From the NCBI RefSeq assembly GCF_001590965.1, contig NZ_BCTW01000017.1:50545-114544 (forward strand): a stretch of DNA of 64,000 bases, read 5' to 3'. Numbering within the stretch: the first letter of the stretch is position 1; every line of letters starts with the position of its first letter. Of the stretch, positions 53,054 to 62,565 are shown piece after piece. The notes beneath the pieces are model-generated. The model did no database searches and was not told the DNA's origin. It was given only the letters and a program-made list of their open reading frames with translations. The stretch is from Novosphingobium lentum NBRC 107847 (GTDB taxonomy: Bacteria > Pseudomonadota > Alphaproteobacteria > Sphingomonadales > Sphingomonadaceae). Both the position numbers and the translations under genes were made by a program.

Positions 53054-54150
53054 TTCGCCGTCTCCGCCATCTCGCGCAAGGTCTCGGCGATCAGGTCCAT
53101 CTGGTCGGGCAGGCCGATGGTGATGCGCAAGGCCTGCGGCAAGCCCTGCCCCGGCAGCCAGCGCACGATGGTGCCGCGCTCGATCAGCCCGTTATAGGCG
53201 GCTTCGGCGGTCAGCCTGCCCTCGAACAGCACCAGCACGAAGTTGGCCTTGCTCGGCAGCGGCCGCAGCCCGTGGTTGCCCAGCGCGGCCAGCTTGCCGA
53301 CGAACCGCGCCAGTTCCGCCGCGTTATGGCGGCGCGATTGCTCGACGAAATCGCGGTCCGCCACCGCCGCCAGCGCCGCCGCCTGCCCGCTGACCGAGAC
53401 GTTGAACGGCCCGCGAATGCGGTTGAGCATATCGACCAGCGGCGGCGCGCCGGTGGCCCAGCCGATTCGTTCACCCGCCAGCCCGTAGATCTTCGAAAAT
53501 GTGCGCGTCACCAGCACGTTGTCGGCGCGCGCCGCCAGCGCCAGCCCGCCATCGTCCTCGCCGTCCGCAAGGTATTCGGCATAGGCCTGGTCGAGCACCA
53601 GCAGCACGTCGGCGGGCAACCCGGCGTGCAGCCGCGCGATGTCGGCGGCGGTGAGGTAGCTGCCGGTGGGGTTGTTCGGGTTGGCGAGGAACACCACGCG
53701 CGTCTGCGCCGTCACGCAAGCCAGCAGTGTATCGACATCGGTGCCGTAGTCGGCGTCGGGCGCCACCACCGGGGTCGCACCGCAGCGTCGCGCGGCGATG
53801 TCATAAACCGAAAAGCCGTAGCGCACGTACAGCACTTCGTCGCCTGGCCCGGCATAAGCCTGCGCGGCGAGGTTGAGCAGTTCGTCCGACCCGGTGCCCA
53901 TCACGATCCGCGCCGGATCGATGCCGTTGTCCTTGCCGATGGCGGCGCGCAAGGCGCTGCTGTCGGGATCGGGATAACGCGCCGGATCGCCCGCCGCACT
54001 GCGTGCGGTGAGCGCGCGAGGGCTGGTGCCGAGCGGATTCTCGTTGGCGGACAGCTTGACCAGCGGCCGCCCGTCGGCGCCGGTGGACTTGCCCGGGACA
54101 TAGGCGTGGATGCCGGTGATCCACGGTTTGGGGATAGGTGCGTTGGCCAT
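53050..54150 (-). CDS. hisC: Histidinol-phosphate/aromatic aminotransferase
   Basis: A 366-residue PLP aminotransferase of fold type I. Landmarks: [12 protein letters not shown], the phosphate-binding [22 protein letters not shown] and the Schiff-base Lys220 in [15 protein letters not shown]. Being directly upstream of and overlapping tyrA suggests it serves histidine and aromatic amino-acid synthesis, as is common in alphaproteobacteria. ATG at 54150. Confidence 0.93.
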   Translation of the reverse strand: MANAPIPKPWITGIHAYVPGKSTGADGRPLVKLSANENPLGTSPRALTARSAAGDPARYPDPDSSALRAAIGKDNGIDPARIVMGTGSDELLNLAAQAYAGPGDEVLYVRYGFSVYDIAARRCGATPVVAPDADYGTDVDTLLACVTAQTRVVFLANPNNPTGSYLTAADIARLHAGLPADVLLVLDQAYAEYLADGEDDGGLALAARADNVLVTRTFSKIYGLAGERIGWATGAPPLVDMLNRIRGPFNVSVSGQAAALAAVADRDFVEQSRRHNAAELARFVGKLAALGNHGLRPLPSKANFVLVLFEGRLTAEAAYNGLIERGTIVRWLPGQGLPQALRITIGLPDQMDLIAETLREMAETAK

Positions 54151-54202
54151 TTCGCGGCGGGCCTTAGGGGAATTGCAGCGGCGGTGCAAAGCCGCAACCT
54201 TG

Positions 54203-54298
54203 TCCCCCACCCGCAAGCGGGAGGGGTTAGGGATGGGCCGTCCGCCCAGGGCGTTTGCGACCAGCCCACCCCCGACCCCTCCCGCTTGCCGGTGGGGA
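54203..54298. repeat. Imperfect inverted repeat between hisC and metX
   Basis: Two arms of about 35 bases (54203-54237 and 54263-54298, core CGCAAGCGGGAGGGG) with a ~25-base spacer lie between the divergent hisC and metX genes. It can fold into a long stem and resembles a mobile intergenic palindrome rather than a simple operator. Confidence 0.75.
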
Positions 54299-54349
54299 GA
54301 CGGTCGCACATTGACACGACGCCTGCTTCCGCCCAATTCCCCGCCCACC

Positions 54350-55459
54350 ATGGCCGATGCCGCCGCCCTTCACGCCAGCCGGCGCCTGCGCCTGACGCAA
54401 CCGCTCGCGCTCGACAGCGGGCAGCAGCTCGATGGCGTGGAAATCGCCTATGAAACCTATGGCGAGTTGAACGCCGACAAATCCAATGCGATCCTGGTGT
54501 GCCACGCGCTGACCGGCGACCAGTACCTTGCCAGTGACCACCCGATCACCGGCAAGCCCGGCTGGTGGGTGCGCATGGTCGGTCCGGGCAAGCCGATCGA
54601 CACCAGCCGCTTTCACGTGATCTGCGCCAACGTGATCGGCAGCTGCATCGGATCGACCGGCCCTGCGAGCCCCGCTGCGGATGGCAAGCCTTACGCCATG
54701 CGCTTTCCGGTGATCACCGTGCGCGACATGGTGCGCGGCCTGGTCGGGCTGCTCGACGGACTGGGCATCGCGCAGCTGCACGCGGTCGTCGGCGGATCGA
54801 TGGGCGGGATGCAGGCGTTGAGCCTGGCCGCCAATTTCCCCGACCGCATCCGGTCCGCGCTGGTGATCGCCTCGTCCGCCCGCCACTCGGCACAGAACAT
54901 CGCGTTCCACGAAGTCGGCCGGCAGGCGATCATGGCCGATCCCGAATGGCGCGGCGGCGATTACTACGGCACCGGCAAAGGCCCCGAAAAAGGCCTCGCC
55001 GTGGCGCGCATGGCGGCGCACATCACCTATCTGTCCGAAGAAGGCATGCACGAGAAGTTCGGTCGCAAGCTGCAGGACCGGGACGCCAAGACCTTCGGCT
55101 TCGACGCCGATTTCCAGATCGAAAGCTATCTGCGCCATCAGGGCCTGTCGTTCACCGACCGGTTCGACGCCAACTCGTACCTCTATATCACCCGCGCGAT
55201 GGACTATTTCGATCTGGCCGAGGAGCACGGCGGGCTGCTCGCCAACGCGTTTGCGCAGAGCAAGGCGCGGTTCTGCCTGGTCAGCTTCGATACCGACTGG
55301 CTGTACCCCACCGCCGAATCGCGCAGCATCGTCCACGCGCTCAACGCCTCGGGCGCCGCGGTCAGCTTTGTGGAACTGAGCGCGCCGTTCGGGCACGATT
55401 CGTTTCTGCTCGACGTGCCCGCGCTCGATCGCGTGGTGGCCGGGTTCCTGGGGGCGTGA
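54350..55459 (+). CDS. metX: Homoserine O-acetyltransferase
   Basis: A 369-residue alpha/beta-hydrolase-fold acyltransferase that activates homoserine for methionine synthesis. Nucleophile Ser150 in [10 protein letters not shown], the Asp in SFDTDWLYP and the His in FGHDSF complete the triad, and [17 protein letters not shown] is a metX signature. Acetyl versus succinyl preference is not certain from sequence. The ATG at 54350 starts the conserved part; an upstream open frame only translates the repeat. Its stop overlaps the metW GTG. Confidence 0.94.
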   Translation: MADAAALHASRRLRLTQPLALDSGQQLDGVEIAYETYGELNADKSNAILVCHALTGDQYLASDHPITGKPGWWVRMVGPGKPIDTSRFHVICANVIGSCIGSTGPASPAADGKPYAMRFPVITVRDMVRGLVGLLDGLGIAQLHAVVGGSMGGMQALSLAANFPDRIRSALVIASSARHSAQNIAFHEVGRQAIMADPEWRGGDYYGTGKGPEKGLAVARMAAHITYLSEEGMHEKFGRKLQDRDAKTFGFDADFQIESYLRHQGLSFTDRFDANSYLYITRAMDYFDLAEEHGGLLANAFAQSKARFCLVSFDTDWLYPTAESRSIVHALNASGAAVSFVELSAPFGHDSFLLDVPALDRVVAGFLGA

Positions 55460-56052
55460 GTCCGCTCCGCGCCGATCTGGCGATCATCGCCGACAACATC
55501 GCACCGGGTGGCCGCGTGCTCGACGTGGGTTGCGGCGATGGTGCGCTGATGGCGGCGCTGCGCGATGCGCGCGGGGTCGATGCGCGCGGGATGGAAATCG
55601 ATCCCGCCAATGTCGAGCTGTGCGTGGCGCGCGGGCTGTCGGTGATCCAGGGCGATGCCGACTCGGACCTGTCCGAATATCCCGACGCCAGTTTCGACTA
55701 TGCGATCCTGAGCCAGACGCTGCAGACCACGATGCGGCCCGACCGCGTGCTGGAACAGTTGCTGCGCATCGGGCGCAAGGCGTTCGTCAGTTTCCCCAAT
55801 TTCGCGCACTGGCGCGTGCGGCTGAGCCTGCTGTGGGGCGGGCGGATGCCGGTGACGCGGCTGCTGCCGGTGGCATGGTACGCAACGCCCAACATCCACC
55901 ACGTCACGGTCGATGATTTCCGCGCCCTGCTGGACGAACGCGGCATCCGCGTGGAGCAGGCGTGGTTCCTCAACGGCGACCGCGAGACCAGCGCTGCCGC
56001 CGCCAACTTCCGCGCCGAACACGCGGTGTTCCTGCTCTCACGCAACGACTGA
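55456..56052 (+). CDS. metW: Methionine biosynthesis protein MetW
   Basis: A 198-residue SAM-dependent methyltransferase-fold protein. SAM-binding motif [15 protein letters not shown], then [14 protein letters not shown] [26 protein letters not shown] and [23 protein letters not shown], highly characteristic of MetW. It works with MetX; in several proteobacteria it is required for MetX activity. GTG start overlaps the metX stop (GTGA). Confidence 0.94.
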   Translation: MSPLRADLAIIADNIAPGGRVLDVGCGDGALMAALRDARGVDARGMEIDPANVELCVARGLSVIQGDADSDLSEYPDASFDYAILSQTLQTTMRPDRVLEQLLRIGRKAFVSFPNFAHWRVRLSLLWGGRMPVTRLLPVAWYATPNIHHVTVDDFRALLDERGIRVEQAWFLNGDRETSAAAANFRAEHAVFLLSRND

Positions 56053-56072
56053 CGCTACGCTGCCCAATCGGG

Positions 56073-57407
56073 TCAGCTTGCCAGCCGCAGCCCGGCTGGC
56101 GCCCCGGAGACTTCGCCCGGCTGATCGGGCCAGATGCCGCGCGTGTCGTAAACCGCTTTGCCGCTGCGTTCGGCCAGCGGCACCACGCGGAACACGTCGT
56201 GATCGACCAGCACCACCAGCACGTCGCAATCTTCCAGCGCGGTATCGAGATCGATCAGGTGCGCGCCGGTATCGGTGAACTCGCGCGGCAGCTGCGCCGC
56301 ATAAGGTTCGACCACATGGACGCGCGAACCGTAACGGCGCGCCAGTGTCGCCGCGACCAGCCGCGCCGGGCTTTCGCGGAAATCGTCGATGTTGGCCTTG
56401 AAAGCCAGCCCCAGGCACGCGATTTTCGCGCCGGGATGCGCCTCCACCAGCGCGGTCGCGTGCGCGATCACGTGGTGGATCTTCTTGTCGTTCACTTCGC
56501 GCGCGGTGCGGATCAGCGGCGTGTCTTCCGGCGCACCATGGACGATGAACCACGGGTCGACCGCGATGCAGTGTCCGCCCACGCCGGGTCCGGGTGAGAG
56601 GATGTTGACGCGCGGATGGCGGTTGGCCAGCCGGATCACTTCCCACACGTCGAGCCCCATGCGGTCCGACACGATCGACAGTTCGTTGGCGAACGCGATG
56701 TTGACGTCGCGATAGGCGTTTTCGACCAGCTTGGTCATTTCCGCGCTGCGCGCATCGGTGGTGATGCAGGTGCCGCGCACGAACCGCTTGTAGAATGCCA
56801 GCGCCTTGCGCGCACAGCGCGGGGTGATGCCGCCAATCGAGCGATCGTTGTTGGTCAGTTCTTCCAGGATGCGGCCCGGCAGCACGCGTTCGGGGCAATA
56901 GGCGATCGAGACGTCGGGCGTACCGGCGGTCAGGCCCGGCATCTTGAGATCGGGGCGCAGGCCCGCGATCATGTCGCGCATCTTCTCGGTGGTGCCGACC
57001 GGTGAGGTCGATTCGAGGATCACCGTATCGCCCGCCTTGAGCACGGCGGCGACTTCGCTGGCAGCGGCGAGCACGTACGAGATGTCGGGCGAGTGGTGAT
57101 CGTCCTTGGCGAACGGGGTCGGCACCGCGATCACGAACACGTCCGACGGTTCGATCCGGGTCGAGGCGCGCAAGAGTCCGCGCTGAACGACGCCATGGAC
57201 CAGTCCGTCGAGATCGACTTCCTCGATATGGATTTCGCCGCGGTTGATCGTATCGACCACGCTTTGCGTGACATCGAGCCCGAGCACGCGGCAGCCCGCG
57301 CGCGCGATGATCGCGGCGGTGGGCAGGCCGATGTAGCCCAGCCCGACGACGCAGACGTCCGGTTTCAGATCATTGGGCTTGGAACTAGAGGATGGGGTAT
57401 TCGACAT
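56073..57407 (-). CDS. wecC: UDP-N-acetyl-D-mannosamine dehydrogenase
   Basis: A 444-residue UDP-sugar dehydrogenase that oxidises UDP-ManNAc to UDP-ManNAcA. N-terminal Rossmann VCVVGLGYIGLPTAAIIA, central helix with TKLVENAYRDVNIAFANEL, catalytic Cys in GGHCIAVDPWF, and C-terminal UDP-binding domain. ATG at 57407 was chosen since the preceding residues are not conserved. It overlaps the end of wecB by 23 bases; the two act in sequence. The mannosaminuronic acid probably enters a surface polysaccharide. Confidence 0.92.
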   Translation of the reverse strand: MSNTPSSSSKPNDLKPDVCVVGLGYIGLPTAAIIARAGCRVLGLDVTQSVVDTINRGEIHIEEVDLDGLVHGVVQRGLLRASTRIEPSDVFVIAVPTPFAKDDHHSPDISYVLAAASEVAAVLKAGDTVILESTSPVGTTEKMRDMIAGLRPDLKMPGLTAGTPDVSIAYCPERVLPGRILEELTNNDRSIGGITPRCARKALAFYKRFVRGTCITTDARSAEMTKLVENAYRDVNIAFANELSIVSDRMGLDVWEVIRLANRHPRVNILSPGPGVGGHCIAVDPWFIVHGAPEDTPLIRTAREVNDKKIHHVIAHATALVEAHPGAKIACLGLAFKANIDDFRESPARLVAATLARRYGSRVHVVEPYAAQLPREFTDTGAHLIDLDTALEDCDVLVVLVDHDVFRVVPLAERSGKAVYDTRGIWPDQPGEVSGAPAGLRLAS

Positions 57408-58557
57408 TCGCCAGCAGCTCCACGATGCGGCGCGCGGATTGCCCATCCCCGAACGGGTTGTGGGCGCGCGCCATGGCCGAGTAGGCAGCCTTATCGTCGA
57501 GCAGGGTGAAGATTTCGGAAACGATGCGGTCCGCGTCGGTGCCGACCAGCCTGGCAGTGCCCGCCACCACGCCTTCGGGACGTTCGGTGGTCTCGCGCAT
57601 CACCAGCACCGGCTTGCCCAGCGCGGGCGCTTCTTCCTGCACGCCGCCGCTGTCGGTCAGCATGATCTCGCTGATCGCGATAAGGCGGGCGAAATGCGGA
57701 TAGTCGAGCGGCTCGATCATCGCCACGTTGGGCAGGCCCGCCAGCGCCGCGTCCATCACCCGGCGCACGTTGGGGTTGGGGTGGACGGGAAAGATCAGCG
57801 CCACGTCGGGGCGTTCGGCAATGCGGCGGATCGCATCGGCGATCGCTTCCAGCCCGCCGCCGAAATTCTCGCGCCGGTGGCTGGTCACGCCGATGATCCG
57901 CTTGCCCGCAAAGCGCGCTTCCAGATCGGCCAGCCCCGCTGCCAGCGCGGGCTCGGCGGCGATTCGTGCGGTGACCCATTCCAGCGCGTCGATCACCGTG
58001 TTGCCGGTGACGTGGACGGTGTGCGCCGCTACGTTCTCCGCTTTTAGCGCCGCCGCAGACGTCTCGGTCGGCGCGAAATGCAGCGCGGCGATCGTGCCGA
58101 TGATCTTGCGGTTAATTTCCTCGGGCCACGGGTGGTAGATGTTGTGGCTGCGCAAACCCGCCTCGACATGCGCGACGGGCAGCTTGCGGTAATAGGCAGC
58201 GAGCGCGCCCGCCATCGCGGTGGCGGTATCGCCCTGCACCACCACCCAGTCAGGCCTGGCGACGTCCATGACTTTGCCCAGTTCGACCAGCAACGCGGCG
58301 GTCAGCGCATCGAGCGTCTGGTCGGGGCGCATCAGATCGAGATCGTGGTCGGGCACGATCCCGGCAATCTGCAGCACCTGATCGAGCATCCCGCGGTGCT
58401 GCGCCGAAACGCAGGTGACGACGCGAAAGCGCGGATCGGCCTTCAGCGCATGGATCACCGGGAACATCTTGATCGCCTCGGGCCGCGTGCCGAACACGAC
58501 GAGGACAGTCCGGGGCGAAATTATTTGTGAGCTCGAAGTTTTCTCTGGGGTAGGCAT
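57385..58557 (-). CDS. wecB: UDP-N-acetylglucosamine 2-epimerase (non-hydrolysing)
   Basis: A 390-residue GT-B-fold epimerase that interconverts UDP-GlcNAc and UDP-ManNAc. Signatures: LVVFGTRPEAIKMFPVIHAL, VQGDTATAMAGALAAYY, VAHVEAGLRSHN, VTSHRRENFGGGL and DSGGVQEEAPALGKPVLVMRETTERPEGV. It precedes and overlaps wecC, giving the pathway UDP-GlcNAc to UDP-ManNAcA. Length is normal. Confidence 0.95.
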   Translation of the reverse strand: MPTPEKTSSSQIISPRTVLVVFGTRPEAIKMFPVIHALKADPRFRVVTCVSAQHRGMLDQVLQIAGIVPDHDLDLMRPDQTLDALTAALLVELGKVMDVARPDWVVVQGDTATAMAGALAAYYRKLPVAHVEAGLRSHNIYHPWPEEINRKIIGTIAALHFAPTETSAAALKAENVAAHTVHVTGNTVIDALEWVTARIAAEPALAAGLADLEARFAGKRIIGVTSHRRENFGGGLEAIADAIRRIAERPDVALIFPVHPNPNVRRVMDAALAGLPNVAMIEPLDYPHFARLIAISEIMLTDSGGVQEEAPALGKPVLVMRETTERPEGVVAGTARLVGTDADRIVSEIFTLLDDKAAYSAMARAHNPFGDGQSARRIVELLANVEYPIL

Positions 58558-58592
58558 GGCCGACGGTCTAGCAGCGAGGCGTTAAACACGCA

Positions 58593-59192
58593 TTACGGGC
58601 GACCGGCACCGCTATCGGGCTTGCGCTGCTGGATCATGGCCGAGACGAATTCGGTCATCAGCTTAACCCCGCGTGCGGACAGGCTGATGAGCGATGCCCG
58701 ACCGTCGGTGTCGGGGCGGCGATCGAGCAGGCCTTCGTCTTCCAGTGCGGTGAGCCAGCGAAGCGCGGTCGTGCTGGGGACGCAACTGGCAATGCACGCA
58801 CTGGTAACGCGAACGCTTTGCTCGTCCAGATGGGATACGAACAGGTCCAGCAGAATATCCCAGGCCGGTTCCCGCATCAGATGCCCGGAAAACAACACGT
58901 CCCGGGCACGGCGGCGATCGTATTCGGCCTTGGTCCACGCGCGCAAGTCGCTGCGGTATACTTTTCCGGCCGGCGTGTCGTTCGATCGATCTTGCAACGG
59001 CACGACAAACGGTTCGCTGGATGAATCGGCTGCTCCGGCCAGGCTGAGCAAAAATTGGCCCGTGCGCCGGAGTTCCTCCGTTGAAAGCATCGCGCTTTCT
59101 GCGCCTTTTTCATGGGATCGACTCAAGAGGAAAGCACCGTCCATCGCAGGATCGGCTGTCGAAGTCGTTTGAATCGGTCCAAAATCGACCAT
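58593..59192 (-). CDS. MarR-like winged-helix regulator
   Basis: A ~199-residue protein with a C-terminal MarR-type winged helix (VRVTSACIASCVPSTTALRWLTALEDEGLLDRRPDTDGRASLISLS) and an N-terminal helical part containing LRRTGQFLLSLAG and WTKAEYDRRRARDVLFSGHLM. Start uncertain: ATG at 59192 is used; later ATGs at 59144 and 59090 are possible. Two 20-base direct repeats sit immediately upstream (59194-59235), a plausible autoregulatory operator. It precedes wecB on the same strand and may control it. Confidence 0.75.
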   Translation of the reverse strand: MVDFGPIQTTSTADPAMDGAFLLSRSHEKGAESAMLSTEELRRTGQFLLSLAGAADSSSEPFVVPLQDRSNDTPAGKVYRSDLRAWTKAEYDRRRARDVLFSGHLMREPAWDILLDLFVSHLDEQSVRVTSACIASCVPSTTALRWLTALEDEGLLDRRPDTDGRASLISLSARGVKLMTEFVSAMIQQRKPDSGAGRP

Positions 59193-59193
59193 T

Positions 59194-59235
59194 TTGTCTG
59201 TTTGGATGCCCCCTATTGTCTGTTTACATCCCCCC
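59194..59235. promoter_or_regulatory. Direct repeat upstream of MarR-like gene
   Basis: Two copies of TTGTCTGTTT followed by (G/A)(G/C)AT and a C-run, at 59194-59213 and 59216-59235, 22 bases apart (two helical turns). They directly precede the assumed start codon of the regulator on the minus strand. Confidence 0.5.
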
Positions 59236-59300
59236 AATGGAAGCAATGCAGGATAAGGGCTCCGATAAAAAGTCCAATAACATCAAGAACGGAGCAATCG

Positions 59301-59474
59301 TCAGAGGGGACCGAGCATGTCGAGTGCTTCCTGGACCAAAGCCGTGGGCACAAGCGCCCTGTTCGCCTCGAGTATCAGGAGCGCGGTTTGCAGGAGTTGC
59401 GCCGCTCCCTTGAGGTCTCGTTCCACGCAAAAACTGATTTTTAGCTCGTCAGGAATACGATCGCCCTTACTCAT
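59301..59474 (-). CDS. Small helical protein, hypothetical
   Basis: A 57-residue open frame reading MSKGDRIPDELKISFCVERD, then a Leu/Ala-rich amphipathic helix pattern (LLQTALLILEANRALVPTALVQEALDML) and a stop. The composition and helical periodicity look like a real protein rather than chance translation. A GGGTGA lies just upstream of a double ATG. It sits ~65 bases upstream of the MarR-like gene's repeat region, on the same strand, in an otherwise non-coding stretch. Function unknown. Confidence 0.45.
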   Translation of the reverse strand: MSKGDRIPDELKISFCVERDLKGAAQLLQTALLILEANRALVPTALVQEALDMLGPL

Positions 59475-59548
59475 CATTCACCCGCGGTTATGTTCCAGCC
59501 GCACTGGCACGACTCGGTCGGACCCTACGATTCTCGATACGATATGTC

Positions 59549-59579
59549 CAAAATGAATTAAGAATGCTGATTCATTTTG
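59549..59579. promoter_or_regulatory. Perfect inverted repeat, possible operator
   Basis: 10-bp perfect arms CAAAATGAAT (59549-59558) and ATTCATTTTG (59570-59579) with an 11-base loop, in the AT-rich intergenic region between the divergent small gene and the dehydrogenase gene at 59757. Confidence 0.5.
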
Positions 59580-59756
59580 ATTTCGGACTTTACTGTAAAG
59601 CCCCCAGGCCTGCGTGCCGATACGCTTGGGTTTTGCCAACCCGGGTGGCGGCGGGCCCCGGCAAATCGGCGGCCAGCCGTTAACGACGAAATAACGGCCT
59701 GGCATTAAGCCTCGCGTGAAAGCGGCCCTGGCGCCGCATCCACGAAAGGTTTTTGC

Positions 59757-61082
59757 GTGACCGCCATGTTTCCCCCGATCACCGCCAACGCCGCCGCTGC
59801 GGGGTTTGCGGACATCACCAGCGCGACCCGCGTCACGGTGGTGGGCCTGGGCTACGTCGGGCTGCCGCTGGCGGTCGCGCTGGCCAAACAGTTCTCGGTC
59901 ACCGGGCTCGACATCGACACCCGTCGCATTTCCGAACTGGCCGACGGGCTTGACCGCACCGGCGAGATCGACGCCGGCCGCATGGCCCAATCGAGCTTGG
60001 GCGTGACCTACGATCCCAACGTCTGCCCCCCGGGCGATTTCTACATCGTGACCGTTCCCACCCCGATCGACGGCGAGAACCGCCCGGACCTGCGGCTGGT
60101 CGAGGCCGCGTCGCGCACCGTGGGCAAGCTGCTGCCCGCCGCCGTCGCCGAAGGGCGCACCCCGATCGTGGTCTATGAAAGCACCGTCTATCCCGGCGTG
60201 ACCGAGGGCATCTGCGCCCCGATTCTCGAGGACGTTTCCGGCCTCATCTGCGGCGAGCATTTCTTCCTCGGCTACAGCCCCGAACGCATCAATCCGGGCG
60301 ATCGCGAGCACACCATCGACCGCATCACCAAAGTCGTCGCCGGCCAGACCCCCGAAGTGCTCGACCGCGTCGCCGACCTGTATGGCGCGATCACCAGCGG
60401 CGGGGTGTTCCGCGCCGCTTCGATCAAGGCCGCCGAAGCCGCCAAGGTTATCGAGAACGCCCAGCGCGACATCAACATCGCCTTCATGAACGAGATCGCG
60501 CAGATCTTCTCCCGGATGGACCTGTCCGTCTGGGACGTGCTGGCGGCCGCGAACACCAAGTGGAACTTCCTGCCGTTCACCCCCGGGCTGGTCGGCGGAC
60601 ACTGCATCGGGGTCGATCCCTACTACCTCAGCCACCGCGCCGCCGAACTGGGCCACCAGAGCCAGGTGATCCTTGCCGGGCGCGGGGTGAATGATGGCAT
60701 GGCCGACTGGGTGGCGGGCGAACTCCACGCCAAGCGCGGTGGCAAGCCCGGCTCGGTGCTGGTCATGGGCCTGACGTTCAAGGAAAACGTGCCCGACTTG
60801 CGCAACAGCAAGGTCGCCGACGTGATCCATTCGCTGGCCGCGCGCGGCCATGCGGTGACCGTCCACGATCCCCACGCCGACGCCGCCGAGGCGCGCCACG
60901 AATACGCATTGGACCTGAGTGCGGATGCGCTGTCCGCGCGGTATGATCTGGTGCTGCTGGCCGTGCCGCACCGCCAGTACCTCGCCATGGGTGATGAGCA
61001 GGTCGCCGCGCTGGTGGCCGACGGCGGCACGCTGGCCGATCTCAAGGGCGTGCTGAACGGCCGGGCCGACTGGAAGCTTTGA
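59757..61082 (+). CDS. UDP-N-acetylglucosamine 6-dehydrogenase-like (TviB/WbpA type)
   Basis: A 441-residue nucleotide-sugar dehydrogenase. N-terminal NAD motif VTVVGLGYVGLPLAVALA, then IVTVPTPIDGENRPDL, GYSPERINPGD, AAKVIENAQRDINIAFMNEIA and catalytic Cys in GLVGGHCIGVDPYYL. These patterns fit the TviB/WbpA branch acting on UDP-GlcNAc or UDP-GalNAc. The GTG at 59757 follows AAAGG at good spacing; an ATG at 59766 is the alternative. The next gene is a sugar epimerase on the same strand. Confidence 0.92.
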   Translation: MTAMFPPITANAAAAGFADITSATRVTVVGLGYVGLPLAVALAKQFSVTGLDIDTRRISELADGLDRTGEIDAGRMAQSSLGVTYDPNVCPPGDFYIVTVPTPIDGENRPDLRLVEAASRTVGKLLPAAVAEGRTPIVVYESTVYPGVTEGICAPILEDVSGLICGEHFFLGYSPERINPGDREHTIDRITKVVAGQTPEVLDRVADLYGAITSGGVFRAASIKAAEAAKVIENAQRDINIAFMNEIAQIFSRMDLSVWDVLAAANTKWNFLPFTPGLVGGHCIGVDPYYLSHRAAELGHQSQVILAGRGVNDGMADWVAGELHAKRGGKPGSVLVMGLTFKENVPDLRNSKVADVIHSLAARGHAVTVHDPHADAAEARHEYALDLSADALSARYDLVLLAVPHRQYLAMGDEQVAALVADGGTLADLKGVLNGRADWKL

Positions 61083-61271
61083 CAACGCACTGAGTCCTCG
61101 CCCCTCGACAGGCTGGAGATTAACGTCCGGCTTCGAGCCGGCAGGTGGGGGTCGCGTGGGGCTTGCTGAATTGCAACAGTGCGGCGCAATAAGGCATGAG
61201 GTCCCCGCCTTCGCGGGGAAGCAGGACTGCATCGCCATTGCGGGGAAGCAGCTACAGATGAGGGAATTTGC
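61083..61271. other. Intergenic region with repeat fragments
   Basis: It contains a degenerate CTCGACAGGCT fragment and a perfect hairpin CCCCGC-CTTC-GCGGGG at 61203-61218 followed by GAAGCAGGACTGCATC, a repeat type common in sphingomonads. No gene is supported. Confidence 0.5.
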
Positions 61272-62270
61272 ATGCGCGTACTCGTCACCGGCGTTGCCGG
61301 GTTCATCGGTTATTCGCTGGCGACGCAGTTGCTTGCGCGCGGCGACACGGTGATCGGCATCGATATCGTCAACGATTACTACGATGTGCGGCTGAAGGAA
61401 GCGCGGCTGGCGCGGCTGGTCGATCAGGGCGGCGACCGGTTCCGCTTCCACCGCATCGACTTTGCCGATTATCCCGCGCTCACCGCCGCGCTGGCCGACG
61501 AAAAGTTCGAACGCATCATCCACCTCGGCGCACAGGCAGGTGTGCGCTATTCGATCGAGAACCCGCACGCCTACGTCACCGCCAACCTCGTCGGGCACCT
61601 CAACCTGCTCGAAGTGGGGCGGCATCGCGGCGCCGAACACATGGTCTATGCCAGTTCCAGCTCGGTCTATGGCGGCAACACCAAGCTGCCGTTCTCGGTG
61701 GAGGACCGCGTCGACCACCCGATGTCGCTCTACGCCGCGACCAAGAAGGCGGACGAGCTGATGAGCGAGACTTACGCGCATCTCTACCGCCTGCCGCTGA
61801 CGGGCTTGCGCTTTTTCACGGTGTATGGCCCGTGGGGCCGGCCCGACATGATGATGTGGCTGTTCACCAAGGCGATCACCGAGGGCAAGCCGATCCAGGT
61901 CTTCAACCACGGCGACATGTACCGCGACTTCACCTTCATCGACGACATCATCGCCGGGGTGATCGCCAGCCTCGACAACCCGCCGCCCGACGATGGCGCG
62001 GTCAAGGCCGGCGGCAGCGTCAAGCCGCACCGGTTGTACAACATCGGCAACCACAAGTCCGAGCACCTGCTGAAAGTGATCGACATCCTCGAGGCCGAAC
62101 TCGGCCGCAAGGCGGAGCGGATCATGATGGACATGCAGCCGGGCGACGTCCGCCAGTCCTTCGCCGACATCGACGCGATCGCCGGCGACCTGGGCTACCG
62201 GCCGACCACCAGCATCGACGTCGGTGTGCCCAAGTTCGTCGAGTGGTATCGGGCGTATAACGGCGGTTGA
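61272..62270 (+). CDS. NAD-dependent epimerase, UDP-glucuronate 4-epimerase-like
   Basis: A 332-residue short-chain dehydrogenase/reductase epimerase. N-terminal VLVTGVAGFIGYSLATQLL, then NDYYDVRLKEARL, HLGAQAGVRYSIENPHAY, catalytic region ASSSSVYGGNTKLPF and YAATKKADEL (the YxxxK motif), and TVYGPWGRPDMMMWLF. The pattern is closest to UDP-glucuronate 4-epimerases. Together with the preceding dehydrogenase it could produce a UDP-uronic acid or its N-acetylated analogue for a polysaccharide. Confidence 0.9.
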   Translation: MRVLVTGVAGFIGYSLATQLLARGDTVIGIDIVNDYYDVRLKEARLARLVDQGGDRFRFHRIDFADYPALTAALADEKFERIIHLGAQAGVRYSIENPHAYVTANLVGHLNLLEVGRHRGAEHMVYASSSSVYGGNTKLPFSVEDRVDHPMSLYAATKKADELMSETYAHLYRLPLTGLRFFTVYGPWGRPDMMMWLFTKAITEGKPIQVFNHGDMYRDFTFIDDIIAGVIASLDNPPPDDGAVKAGGSVKPHRLYNIGNHKSEHLLKVIDILEAELGRKAERIMMDMQPGDVRQSFADIDAIAGDLGYRPTTSIDVGVPKFVEWYRAYNGG

Positions 62271-62565
62271 GCGGCAGCGGGGGCCGCGATTCCGGGCGCC
62301 GCCAGCTTCTCTAACTTTGCCTTTATCGCGCGTGGAATGTTTATCGCCGCGAGTCGCGGTCGTGCGCGAGACTATCGTGGTTTGACAAAGAGTTGGGTGC
62401 GCCTGCCGCATCGCGACGATGATAGCGCGGGTGGGGCGTGTAGGAAAATGCGGGGCGAGGTTTGGGGCCGGGGACGCAGCAGCTTGGCACAAGGCGCTGT
62501 CCGTCTGATTCCCACCACCGCAATTCCCGATTGCCAGCCCGACAATCCGCGTTAGGCACCGGTCC
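62271..62565. other. Intergenic region before the oxidoreductase gene
   Basis: About 295 bases without a supported gene. No clear promoter boxes or hairpins of note. Confidence 0.4.

Noticed and set aside
54151..54349. SAM riboswitch upstream of metX
   Set aside because: I looked for SAM-II-type elements; the region is dominated by the inverted repeat and I could not recognise the conserved core.
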